DNA of 64,000 nucleotides from Ophiobolus disseminans (Eukaryota > Ascomycota > Dothideomycetes > Pleosporales > Phaeosphaeriaceae). Under the pieces are notes generated by a model that worked only from the letters and a program-made list of their open reading frames with translations, ran no database searches and had not been told where the DNA came from. The DNA is taken from contig MU006216.1 in assembly GCA_010093685.1 (NCBI GenBank), positions 1,129,065-1,193,064 of the forward strand. Direction: 5' to 3'. Within the stretch, counting starts at the first letter, position 1, and each line of letters begins with the position of its first letter. Both the position numbers and the translations under genes were made by a program. This document shows positions 23,618 through 34,393 of the stretch, one piece after another.

Positions 23618-25177
23618 GAGACCGAACGTTGAGAAGTTGGCCGATATTTCCGCCACCTTCCATTCTCTTTAGCATAGCTGGCGTTTGGGGTTCAAAAATT
23701 ATGCGAGGAGCATATACTAGCCTCGTATGAAGGAACGCACGTGAGTTACGATCCAAACCGTATTAGCTGGCTGTGACATCCACCTCCAATGAAACACAAG
23801 CAACCCTCACAGAATCTGCCAAGGGTATACGTACCATTTTCAGAGTCTTCCAGAGTATCAGAATTCCTGCGATGACAGCCAGGCTCAACGATCTGTGAAC
23901 TGTGGACAGACGATAGCAGGATCCTCCGTCCTTCAAGCTGTAACCCCGGCGTGGAATAGAATTGTACGCAAACACACCCAAACCCGAAAGCAACACAAAC
24001 AACAGGGCTCTAGACCTCGGCAAACATCGGACACATGCCAGCCCAACCCAGGATGCGACGCACCGCTGGTCTTTTCTAGAACAAACATGAGTCGTGGAGA
24101 TCTACCTTGCTCGGGAGCCCCGTTCGCCTGGTGGCTTGCATCTGCCGGGGCCTACCGGAGCCCAACAATGCTTAAATTTGAGCCGCATGGAAAGGAAATT
24201 TCGAGATGGTGCCAGGCTTCGGTGCAGAGTGGGAACGAGATGAGTCAGTTTGGTCGAGCGTGTTGTGGTGAGCCGGCTGGTCGGTGACTCCAGTATGTGA
24301 GCAGGATGGAGGGTCGGTGGCAATTCTGTGTTGTGTCCGATGGTGTCGGTGTTCAGGTGATTCCGAAGAATTTGATGAACCGCATGTATACCGGTCGCAA
24401 TGTACAAGCTCCGTAACTACGAGGCGAGTGTTTTCAGCATATTGGTAACGACCTTATATGCATAATTTATTCATCGTATCGATACCACGTCTTGAAGCGA
24501 TTTCGTGCAGCGTAGGCATTTCTCGTTCCATCAAGTTGACCTCGAGCGAACACCAGGCTGTGATTTATCAGCGCGCGTCGCATACATCCAGCGTGATCTC
24601 AAAATACCGATACTCCCGACCCTCCGCTCAAAGTCTCTTTCACCATCTTATCTCCTTGCGAAAATGTGTGCATTCGACCTCGGCTTCTTCGGTAACGGCC
24701 CGTTTGGGCGATGTATACGGCAAGCCTTATGACGCACAGGTAGCGATTCGCGCCTGGCTTATTTCCGCCTCAACACTAAAATTTGGGAAGGGAGAGGGTG
24801 ATTGGCTTGCTGCGTGTTGTCCCATTTTTACTTTCGATCTTTCCGACACATCGGGTAAGGCGCGGCTGTTCGGCCGAAGCTGCTTAGAGTTTTTGATGTC
24901 GCTGAATCATGGTGTCATCGCCTTGGGTCGAAAGATTCCGATGTTTGCTGGGCACAGGGGAGCCGGCGAAGTGGGCACGCTTGTTATCGGGCAATATGGT
25001 CCCGTGTAACTTTGCGCGTGCTGTCCTTTTATATGTGGCGTGCTCCTCCCTCGTCTTTCGAATGTTGTGTTGTTTCCTTCCTTTCGACACTAACATTTTA
25101 ATCGCCGGGCTACTACACTAAGTTCCGAGTTATTTTCGATTCAACAACACTCGATCGACACAGCGACAACACACGCG
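23618..25177. other. 1.56 kb without a supportable gene
   Basis: A minus-strand frame at 23763-24023 has a hydrophobic stretch but no supporting signals. The right end is the promoter of the MFS gene and is rich in pyrimidines. No repeats were recognised. Confidence 0.45.
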
Positions 25178-27130
25178 ATGGAGAAGGAGACAGAAGCAGG
25201 GCGGAGCAGTCAAGATGTCGAGTCGGGAAGAGAAGGCATTTCGCATTGGAAGATGATAACCGACCAGGGTATTACCACAAAAGAAATCGAAGAGTGGGAA
25301 TACGATGGCGAGGGCACAGAGGATGATCCATATGTTGTCGAATGGATAGAGAACGACCCTCGCAACCCGATGACCTGGGCAAAGACGAAGAAATGGATTA
25401 TGGCCATCGCCGTCGCGAACTCCGTTCTTGTCGTATCCTTCTGCTCGTCTGCTTTCTCCGGAGGCATCCAACAGATCATGGTGGAGTTCAGTGTTAGCCA
25501 AGAGATTGTCACTCTTGGTGTGTCGCTTTTCGTTCTTGGATTTGCTCTTGGACCGCTCCTGTAAGCTCATCAGTTCCAACCTTTCGTGTACGAGTACTAA
25601 TCCACGAACAGATGGGCACCTTTTTCAGAACTGTACGGACGTCAAATCGTCTTTGTAGGAACCTACCTTGCCTTCACTGCCTTCAACGCGGGAGCAGCTG
25701 GCGCTCCAAACATCTACGGTCTGCTCATCCTCCGGTTCTTCGCTGCCGCTTTCGGATCCAGCCCGCTTACGAACGCTGGTGGTGTCATCGCGGATCTTTT
25801 CAGCGCCAATGAGCGTGGGCTCGCCATGTCCATCTTCTCGGCCGCACCTTTCATGGGACCAGTTCTAGGACCCATTATCGGTGGTTTCCTTGGCATGACT
25901 GAGGGCTGGCGATGGGTCAATGGATTGATGGCTATCTGGGCAGGCGCTATGCTCGTCATCGCCGGCTGCCTTGTCCCTGAGACTTATGCACCAGTGCTGC
26001 TACGCAAGCGTGCGCAAAGACTCTCAAAGTTAACGGGCAAGGTATATCGTTCCCGAACCGACATCGACCAAGGCAAGATCTCTCTCGGAGAAGCGTTCTC
26101 GACTGGTCTCAAGCGCCCATGGATCCTCCTCTTCACAGAGCCAATCGTGTTGCTGCTGTCGCTTTATCACGCAATTATCTACGGTATCCTTTATTTACTG
26201 TTTGGGGCGTTCCCCATCGTCTACCGCCAAGGTCGTGGCTGGAATGAGGGTGTCAGTGGTCTTCCATTCGTGGCGGTCGCGATTGGCGTCCTTCTTGCCA
26301 TCGCCTATGTCATTGTTTTCGACAACAAGATGTACATGAAGAAGGTTGTCGCGTCCGGCGTCGGCTACACTACTCCAGAGGCACGACTTCCTATGTGCAT
26401 TGTTGGAGGCATCGCATTGCCCATCGGTCTTTTCTGGTTCGCCTGGACAAACTCGCCCTCTCTTCCCTGGGCAGCTAGTGTGGTTGGATCCATTCCTTTC
26501 GGATTCGGCATGGTGCTGATCTTCCTTTCCATCATGAACTACCTGATTGACTCTTATACGATTTTCGCCGCATCAGTTTTGGCTGGTAATGGTATCATCC
26601 GATCCATCTTTGGAGCTGCGTTTCCCCTATTTACCAAACAAATGTACGCCTCTCTCGGTATCCATTGGGCATCCTCGATTCCGGCTTTCCTTGCGGTGGC
26701 GTGTATCCCGCTACCATTTATCTTCTACAAGTACGGCGCTGCCATCCGCAAGAAGTGCAAGTACGCTGCGCAAGCAGATGCTTTTATGCAACGCATCCGC
26801 AACCAACAGGCGGCGAAGGCCCATAACCAGCAAGCTGCCGGCGACGAGTCTGCCGATACTTCTCGCGCTGCCACACTACGTGTTGAAGAGGAGGCCGAAG
26901 AAGAAGCTCATATCGAAGAGGGTGAGCCCAAGTTTGCGGAGTTGAAGACTGAAAAGGAGACAGAAGGTGCGGAGCTTAAGAAGATCCAGACTGGTCGATC
27001 GACGAGGAGCAGGAGGACAGTGAGAGACGACGAGTACGATATAAACCCATACGACATTGATCGTGTCAATACCCGCGAGAGCTTCGTAGGCAGGCCACGG
27101 GGAAACAGCAGAGCAAGCAGCAGAAGATAG
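25178..27130 (+). CDS. MFS transporter, DHA1 drug/polyamine type
   Basis: Plasma-membrane proton antiporter of the fungal DHA1 group (polyamine, cycloheximide and azole exporters). Exons 25178-25560 and 25612-27130 give 633 aa; the 51-bp intron restores LLWAPFSELYGRQ. The N-terminal cytosolic tail is acidic and ends in DPRNPMTW, a common mark of this group just before helix 1. Helices include WIMAIAVANSVLVVSF and GGVIADLFSANERGLAMSIF, followed by GPVLGPIIGGFLG, the antiporter motif C. About 12 membrane segments are seen. An unusually long, charged C-terminal tail of about 130 residues (Glu/Lys repeats, then RSRRTVRDDEYD) is likely cytosolic and regulatory. Substrate cannot be read from the sequence. 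Confidence 0.88.
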
Positions 27131-27709
27131 GATACTTAATGGACGGACGGGATAGGCCGGGATTGTTTGATAGCTATTGCATTTACATACCAGCGCTGTA
27201 TACCCATTTTCTATAGTTCAATAATCATTAGGTCATACTCTTTCACTGTCGCCAACTTTTCACAAGCTGTCGAGCTGCTGATGGTTGACGCTGACTCCCA
27301 GCGCGCCACATTTTTCGTCACGTAGCTAGCCCGTGGATGACCGCAGGCTAGTTTAATAGTACACAGCAAGCCACTGTAGTATCTGAGATCGAATGTATCG
27401 CACAAAAGCATTTTAGCTGAGACTTGAAAGGTCACGAAACCATAGACCTGGTGTTGATAGTCCTTGGCAGACTAACTGCCTAGGTAGCAATATGGGAAAA
27501 TCATCGCCGTGCAGAGTGCAAGCCGGCACTTCAAACCTTATTGTCGCACACCCCTCACAGCACCACCGGCCACCTGCGGAGTGGGTACCTTATGGACCCA
27601 TAACATGTGTCCCTCAGTCGTCGCTTCCCTGCGGCTCCTCGTCGTGCGACGCAATTGCCGTCAGCGATGAGCAGCGCGCTCTCACCGGACTCGCATTGCC
27701 ACACTTGAA
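27131..27709. other. Intergenic, nothing recognised
   Basis: A 579-bp tandem spacer between the MFS and mannosidase genes. Only weak short frames are present. Confidence 0.5.
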
Positions 27710-29536
27710 ATGGTGTTAGCAATGCCGCGCATTCGCACTCGACATATTGCTATATGCATGTTTCTCATTCTATGGGTTTACTTCTTCCTACCGCGCGATG
27801 AAGCGATACCATTCTTCTCAAGCCGTGGGCGTAGCAGCCGTGGGCGTAGCAGCCGTGGGACAGATGCACTGGCACGATACATGAACGATCCTGCGTTCGT
27901 GCCGAACATCGTCGCGAACCACAGTAGCTTCGATTGGAGTGCCGTAAACTTCACATACCCACCGAAGCTTACGCCGAAGCTCCCAGCGCCCGTTACGAAG
28001 CGTCCGCGCATCCAGCACCGATTTAAGCCCGACTCGAACGACGCCGCGGCTATCCAGGATCAGCGAAGGAAAGAAGTGAAGAGAGTGTTTGGACGGAGTT
28101 GGTCGAGCTACAAGAAGCAGGCTTGGATGAAGGATGCATTGAAGCCAATCAGTGGGCAATACGTGGATCAGTTCTCTGGCTGGGCAGCGACGCTCGTGGA
28201 CAGTCTGGACACATTATGGATAATGGGACTACGCGACGACTTCTACGAGGCTGTTGAAGCCGTGGCTACAATCGATTTCGGAAGGAGCACGGCATCGACG
28301 GTCAACACTTTCGAAACGTGTATACGGTATTTGGGCGGGCTCATTGCGGCATACGATTTGAGTGGACACGAGATACTGAAGGCAAAAGCAGTCGAGGTCG
28401 GGGATCTGCTGTACGCTGGTTTCAACACGGCGAACGGCATGCCAGTCGACTTCATACAGTTCGAAAACGCGAAAGCCGGGTCTGGTCTGTACGTGGAAGG
28501 CCAAGTTGTCAGCGCGAGTCCTGGGACAATTACCTTGGAGTTCAGCAGGTTGAGCCAGATCACAGGAGACGACAAATACTATGCGGCAGTCTCGCAAGTC
28601 ATGGATGTCTTCTACGAGGGTCAGAACGAAACACAGCTACCAGGCATGTGGCCGATGTATGTCTCGATGAGCAAAGAAGACGTTGTGTCTGGCAGCCAGT
28701 TCACCATTGGAGGCAACGCAGACAGCCTGTATGAGTATCTGCCCAAAGCTCATGCACTGCTAGGTTCAGCCGATCCAAGCTCTGAGAAGTACAAGATCAT
28801 GTCACACAACTTCATGGACACCGCGGCTGAGAACCTGTTCTTCCATCCTATGATTCCCGGAGACGAAGATATTCTGATTTCCGGGAATTGCGACGTTATT
28901 GAGGAAGTACCGCGACTTGACCCAGAAAGCGAACATCTCTCGTGCTTCATAGGAGGCTTATACGCCCTTGGTGGACGCTTATTCGACTGCAATGAGTATC
29001 TGGACCTTGGAGCCAAGCTGGCGCGTGGTTGCGCGTATGCCTACAAGTCCTTCCCCACTGGCATCATGCCGGAACGCTACAATATGGTCATCTGCCCAGG
29101 AGAAGACCGTCGTGCGCCATGCCTGTGGAATCAAACCTACTATGAGGCCGAAATCCTCACACGCCCACAATATTTACCCCACTTGCCCAAGGGCTTTACG
29201 ACCGCAAAAGATCCTCGCTACATCCTCCGCCCGGAAGCCATTGAATCTGTTTTCATACTTTGGCGCATCACCGGCGACCCGTGGTGGCGAGACACGGCAT
29301 GGGATATGTTTTCAGCAGTAGCCAAGGCAACAGAAACCGTATATGCGAATGCGGCGATACTGGATGTTACGGTGATTGGGTCGCAGAAGGAGGACTACAT
29401 GGAGAGCTTTTGGATGGCGGAGACGCTCAAGTACTTCTATTTGTGCTTTGCGGATACGGATTTGATTAGCTTAGATGACTTTGTGCTGAACACAGAGGCG
29501 CATCCGTTTCGACTGTCGAGGACGGGGTGGTGGTGA
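27710..29536 (+). CDS. GH47 alpha-1,2-mannosidase, type II membrane protein
   Basis: Trims alpha-1,2-mannose from N-glycans in the ER or Golgi lumen. Single exon of 608 aa. A short cytosolic tail is followed by one membrane anchor at about residues 14-28 (IAICMFLILWVYFFL), a Ser/Arg/Gly stem with an internal repeat, and the catalytic domain from about residue 120. GH47 hallmarks are VDSLDTLWIMGL near the start of the domain and NTEAHPF at the end, whose Thr binds the catalytic calcium. SGNCDVIEEVPRLDPESEHL and CFIGGLYALGG also fit. A second ATG at 27722 is an equally possible start. Relationship to ER Mns1 versus Golgi paralogues is not resolved. Confidence 0.92.
   Translation: MVLAMPRIRTRHIAICMFLILWVYFFLPRDEAIPFFSSRGRSSRGRSSRGTDALARYMNDPAFVPNIVANHSSFDWSAVNFTYPPKLTPKLPAPVTKRPRIQHRFKPDSNDAAAIQDQRRKEVKRVFGRSWSSYKKQAWMKDALKPISGQYVDQFSGWAATLVDSLDTLWIMGLRDDFYEAVEAVATIDFGRSTASTVNTFETCIRYLGGLIAAYDLSGHEILKAKAVEVGDLLYAGFNTANGMPVDFIQFENAKAGSGLYVEGQVVSASPGTITLEFSRLSQITGDDKYYAAVSQVMDVFYEGQNETQLPGMWPMYVSMSKEDVVSGSQFTIGGNADSLYEYLPKAHALLGSADPSSEKYKIMSHNFMDTAAENLFFHPMIPGDEDILISGNCDVIEEVPRLDPESEHLSCFIGGLYALGGRLFDCNEYLDLGAKLARGCAYAYKSFPTGIMPERYNMVICPGEDRRAPCLWNQTYYEAEILTRPQYLPHLPKGFTTAKDPRYILRPEAIESVFILWRITGDPWWRDTAWDMFSAVAKATETVYANAAILDVTVIGSQKEDYMESFWMAETLKYFYLCFADTDLISLDDFVLNTEAHPFRLSRTGWW
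27821..27859 (+). repeat. 15-bp coding minisatellite in mannosidase stem
   Basis: The unit AGCCGTGGGCGTAGC occurs 2.6 times without mismatch and encodes repeated Ser-Arg-Gly-Arg-Ser in the luminal stem. The unit length keeps frame, so copy number can vary without breaking the gene. Confidence 0.85.
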
Positions 29537-30029
29537 ACAGGAGACGCAGGCAAATAGATCGGACTAAGTTTCTTGAATGCCTTCTGTGAAGTTAGTGAGA
29601 GAGTTATGAATGTTTGTCAGGTCGTGTTATGCGATAACAATCAGACCAATGCTGGTATTCCAGACGTGTCCTTGACTCTTGAGAACTCGTATCCGGTGGA
29701 TTGCATGTGCATGCATCCGGATCAATGAAGTTTAACTCCGCTGCCCCACTATATGCGGCTCGTGCATGTGGCGCCCCTGACACTATTGGTGTACCTGAAC
29801 GGTCGGTTTAGCGTGTCTCTCCTGATCAAGCTTCAGCAGCAACCCAACATCTCTTCTTCCCTCACGCATGTCCATATAGTCCTTGTACAGTCCCTCTTTT
29901 TGTACAGGTCGTTTATTCTGTTATTTTAATAGTCTAGTCACTCTTTTGAGGACTCACACTCCTTCCTCGCGTTGCACGATACTCGTACCACATCGAACCG
30001 TCTATCCGTTAACCTCTAAACCCGCCATC
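29537..30029. other. Promoter region of the GH17 gene
   Basis: A 493-bp tandem spacer. The last 150 bp are pyrimidine-rich, as common in leaders of highly expressed fungal genes. Nothing else was recognised. Confidence 0.45.
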
Positions 30030-31054
30030 ATGCGCTTCTCCACCGTTGCAGTGGCCGCTATGGCTGCTGCTCCAGCCATCGTCTCAGCTGCAAAGGGCAG
30101 CATGGGCTTTGCTCTCGGAACGAAACTGTCGTCGGGTCAATGCAAGACACAAAAGGACTACGAGCAGGATTTTGACTCCATCAAGAGCGGATCAGGGGCA
30201 ACCATTGTCCGTGGATATGCTGCGTCGGACTGTGACATGGCAAAGAATGCTCTGCCTGCAGCAAAGTCGAAGGGATTCAAGGTCGTGCTTGGCATCTGGT
30301 ATGTATACTTAAAGACTGAAGAAAACTCGACTAATTGTTCATACTTTAGGCCTGATGTTCAAGAGTCTTTCGACAAAGATCTCAAGGCAATTACCGATGT
30401 CGCGAAGCAATACACCGATACCATCTACGCCGTCACTGTGGGCTCAGAAACTCTCTACCGTGGAAACTTCACGGGCGAGGAGCTCAAGGGCAAGATCCAG
30501 ACTGTTAAATCCAAGCTGCCGACCGGCATGAAGGTAGGCACTGCTGATAGCTGGAATAAGTTCGCGGACGGCACTGGTGATGCCATCATTGGTACTGCGG
30601 ACATCATCATGATCAACGCATTCGCTTTCTGGCAGGGTGCCAGCCGTGACAACGCTACTCACGTAAGAACTCCCCCATACAAGACTAAGACTAAGCATAT
30701 CGCTAACATCCACCCGAGGTCTACCTCGACGACATGTACCAAGCCGTTACCCACATCGAGAAGATCGCCGGCGGCCCCGACAAGAAGCCCGAGATCTGGA
30801 ACGGCGAGACCGGCTGGCCCACTGCTGTCGGCACCGACTACGGTGCCGCTGAGGGTGGCCTCTCCAACGCCGAACACTTCTACCAGCACGGCTTCTGCTC
30901 TCTCCTCGACTGGGGCTACAACGGCTTCTACTTCGAGGCCTTTGACGAGCCATGGAAGCCCGCTTCCATCGGTGACAACGGCAAGGCTGCTGATGAGACC
31001 ACCTGGGGCGCCATGACTGCCGACCGCAAGCCCAAGTTCAGCTTGAAGTGCTAG
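30030..31054 (+). CDS. Secreted GH17 beta-1,3-glucanase / glucanosyltransferase
   Basis: Cell-wall enzyme of the Bgl2/Scw family acting on beta-1,3-glucan. Three exons: 30030-30298, 30350-30662 and 30719-31054; 305 aa. The signal peptide is clear (FSTVAVAAMAAAPAIVSAA, cleavage near residue 20). Catalytic acids are Glu123 in VGSETLYR (acid/base) and Glu224 in WNGETGWP (nucleophile). FYFEAFDEPWK near the C-terminus is typical of the fold. There is no GPI signal or Ser/Thr tail, so the protein is soluble or wall-associated. Both introns carry standard signals and restore phase. Codon use is strongly C-ending in exon 3, consistent with high expression. Confidence 0.94.
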
Positions 31055-31643
31055 ATTAGCATCCTTATCGGGGTGTTGTAAGGATCTTTGGGATATCGCA
31101 TGGTTGTGGAGTGTTGAAATAATAAAGCTGGATTTCTGGCTTCTGAAACGCATGAGAAACTGCATACTATGGGGCATGGTACGGTTAGACTTGGTATCAA
31201 TAGAACACATTAGGTCGCGATTGAATCTACCTGTCTGCGACGCACGCCCCGTGGTATATGATGGTCAGCACGAGGCTTCTAAAGTGCTGAGGGTGAGGTC
31301 AACCTCACCGAGTGGCACAGCTCATAGTCTAAAGTACAGAATTTCTTCCTCGCCACTCGTGATTTCACGAGTCACGGTGAGACAAGATCTCTGCACAGCA
31401 TGCATTATTTGCGGCTTTCTGTAATCTTGATAAAAGCGTAAAGTTGGCTGGAATCAGTCTATATATCCAAACTCTAACAAGTACTCCTAAGCGGTGGTGA
31501 TCTTACCAACACAGACCTGTCGTGCAGGGTGAATGCTTTCCGTCTAGCGCTACGTCCAACACCAGAAAACCCCGATCTTGCATGAAGCCCTCCAACTAAA
31601 CATGTTTCCTCGACAACAGGTACGAAACGCCATACTTCCACCA
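31055..31643. other. Convergent 3' intergenic region
   Basis: Lies between two 3' ends. AATAAA near 31119-31125 may serve the GH17 gene. No gene or RNA was recognised. Confidence 0.45.
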
Positions 31644-33568
31644 TCATGTCTGTAATGTGCCGAAAAGCTTCTTCAAACCGATCCACCCCAAGCCATCCGT
31701 AGTAGGAAACATCTTCAACAACGCATAATACCCCTCCTCATCCTGATCCAGTCCCATAGCCTGGAGATACGATTGAAAGTGCCCTTTGAACCACATGTAT
31801 TCAGGTCGATTGAGCGGCATAGTAGCCACAGTCCCAAGCGCCAGACTCCAGGCAATGAGGTTGTTTGTTGTACTTGGGTGGTTCAACGTCTTCAAGACAC
31901 GCTCTTCATCGATAGAGGTGTCAACCGCATAGCCCCTAGCCGTTTGACAAAAATTCTCGGCTTCTTCCGGCAATGTATTGAGAAGAAGGGGTAAGAGTGC
32001 TTTCATCACCCGCGAGACGAGCAGGTCGCAGAGGCGTGTTGCGGGCGGTAGGAGGCGTACTCCCGTCCAGAAGTATAGTTGGAACGTCTCGACAAGTAGG
32101 TGTTCTGCGTCTGATAGAATACCGGTCTTTTTGTGTGCTTCCTGCATCTGTAGTAGGGCGTACAGCGCGTCGTAGAGTGGTTCGATGATGTATGAGTCGA
32201 CTTTTGTACCGGCTGTTCGTTTGGCGTATGCGACTCCAATTTGGTGCAGTAGGCGGATTATGTACTGGATTGGCTCTGAGACGCACGGTAGATTCGAGAG
32301 TGTAGCTGCTGTTAGCTGCTCTGCTTCGTAGACCACATTGTCTGGCAGAGGCTTCGAGGTCGTGGCGTGGTAGTATGGCATTTGTGGGGTTTCGGCTAGT
32401 TGCGTAGCCACCATCATCTCGCACCTGAAGTCATGAATGAGCGAATATTACGAATTGACTCTCACCGGAAAGGTACATACCACTGCAACGCTTTACTCGT
32501 CCATGCAGGTGCCGATTGGAGTCCCTTCAGCACGTCTCCATCGCCCCGTATTCTAAGAACGCGGATTGTTGCATCGCGATGGAGGACTGCGGTGTTGAAC
32601 ATGCCAGCAAAGCTCGCGGCAGCTGTAATGCAGCTTAATGCATTCAGGAGGTGATCAGAGTACTGCCCTGCCTCTGCTTCTTTTTTCAGCGTCTCCTGCA
32701 TGAGCTTTAGAGCCTTGTTGTAGAACCACTGAACCTCTTCAGTGTGTACAGAGCCTTTCATCCCGTCTCGAATGGTAACAGTCGCATATAGCCAAAGCAT
32801 GAAGGTGACCCGGCTCCGAGCCATGTTTCCCAGGACGGTGTTCTCCCGAGAGAAGTCCAAGAGCGACTTGCTCGAATCGTCTGCATATTTATCTGTGTAT
32901 AGGATTAGTATCTCAGGTATGCCAGATTTACGGGTAGGGAACATACCGTCGGAGCAAGGAATTTCTTCTGGGCAACCTTTGAGGACTGATAACATTAGTG
33001 GTGTGTTGTATGTTGCCATTACCAACCGTCTTCAAATCACCACCGCAGGCCAGTCTTGCATGAGTGCGTGATCTCGACGATATCAAGGATCTTTCGACGG
33101 GGAAGGCGTGAACCTACAGAACTCAACGATGTGGTCGTATTTTCGGCCAACATCTGGGAAAATATTGAATGGATCAAATTGACGCAGTCCGCCGTTTAGA
33201 GGAATCACTATCGCATCTCTGCTATGCTTTCTTGGCAATTGAATCACTTCGCCGCTCCATTCTTTCTCCCGGCCCTTTCCGGTGACGTCCTCAGATGCCG
33301 AGCGCAGTTTCTTTTGTCGAGTCCGATTGGTGGCATCCTTGTTCTTATTCACCCACTCTCTTGCTTTCCTTCTGACAATGGTGCTCTTTGCAGGGTCATT
33401 AACGTCAATGAATTGGAGATTGTTCGTGGTAGCTGGTAGCTCGACTGTAAACGTCGGTTGCATGTGCTGGAAAAACTTGGAGCCTTGCCCTATCTTCGGT
33501 GGCCGTTGGCGAGATATTTTTGGCTGCACTCCCGTCGTGACCGTTGATCCATGCTCCGGTTGTGACAT
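31644..33568 (-). CDS. Fungal-specific regulator-like protein without zinc cluster
   Basis: Four-exon model: 33114-33568, 32947-33029, 32481-32892 and 31644-32424; 576 aa. The N-terminus has the block FIDVNDPAKSTIVRRKAREW followed by VNKNKD, which I recall at the start of many ascomycete proteins annotated as fungal-specific transcription factor-like. The remaining 400 residues are helical with Trp/Tyr-rich segments (ARSRVTFMLWLYATV, QYIIRLLHQIGVAYAK), like the fungal_trans_2 regulatory half. No Zn2Cys6 motif is visible. Intron 2 (GTATGT, ACACAG) is solid. Intron 1 (donor GTTCAC) and the exact donor of intron 3 (32480, or 32465 nearer its acceptor) are uncertain, though all choices keep phase. 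Function is inferred only from this resemblance. Confidence 0.65.
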
Positions 33569-34393
33569 ACCGAATCGGTTAAAGTCGGGTCGGCAAGGTA
33601 CGCTATCCTATATCAACAGTTTTGAGCAATGATTGCGGTTGCAATCAGAGGTCCGCCTTGCGGTAAAACACGGTATATGTTCCGCACGTAGCGAGGTTTG
33701 GAGCAGATGAAGCTGATATAGGAGTCTATGTCCTTTGCCAGGCGACGCTGACGAGTCAGCATTAACACAATCATCGATGACGATCAGCGGTACTGAACCG
33801 GCATCGAACATAGAAAGTTCCAAACTTTGGGCTGTCCGGGGTTCAGAGTAACGCGATGGAACTTGGCGAACCTATACGATGCGAGCGAGTTATGAAGAGC
33901 GGAGGTTGGTCCGGGCATCGAGAACTTTCCGGACGGACGTCCAGCGATTGAAACATGTTTCATTCATAAAACGATAATTCGAATTGATGTTACCATGCAA
34001 AACTTAGTCGATATGTCTGGACGATACTGAGAGATGCAGCATGGATTGTGTGAAGGGCGGAAGTAGCGACTGCATCACCTCTGTCAACTCTAGCTTGTAA
34101 TCCAACGACCGGAGCAGTTTTACGACCCGCATTCAAGATGCAGTGTAGCTTGAATTAGAGAAGTGCTCTGTGCCTTTCGGACAATTCAAGTGGACAGCGG
34201 GAACAACCCTTGTAAGAGCTTTTGTTTTTGGGGAACGTTGAAAAACAAGACAATACATAGCTGCTGACGCCAGTCGATGTAGCCAAATGCTTACAGATGT
34301 AAGATGTCATTGCGAAGCAAAACGTTCTCAGTACACCTTATCAGCTTCCGATCTTATTACAGTACCACACACGATGCCACCTCAAACTACACC
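33569..34393. other. Intergenic, nothing recognised
   Basis: 825 bp between two minus-strand genes. It carries the promoter of the regulator-like gene and the DBP4 3' region. Only weak frames are present. Confidence 0.5.

Noticed and set aside
23763..24023. Possible small secreted protein on the minus strand
   Set aside because: A hydrophobic start exists but it is poor as a signal peptide, there is no Cys pattern, and neighbouring sequence gives no coding support.
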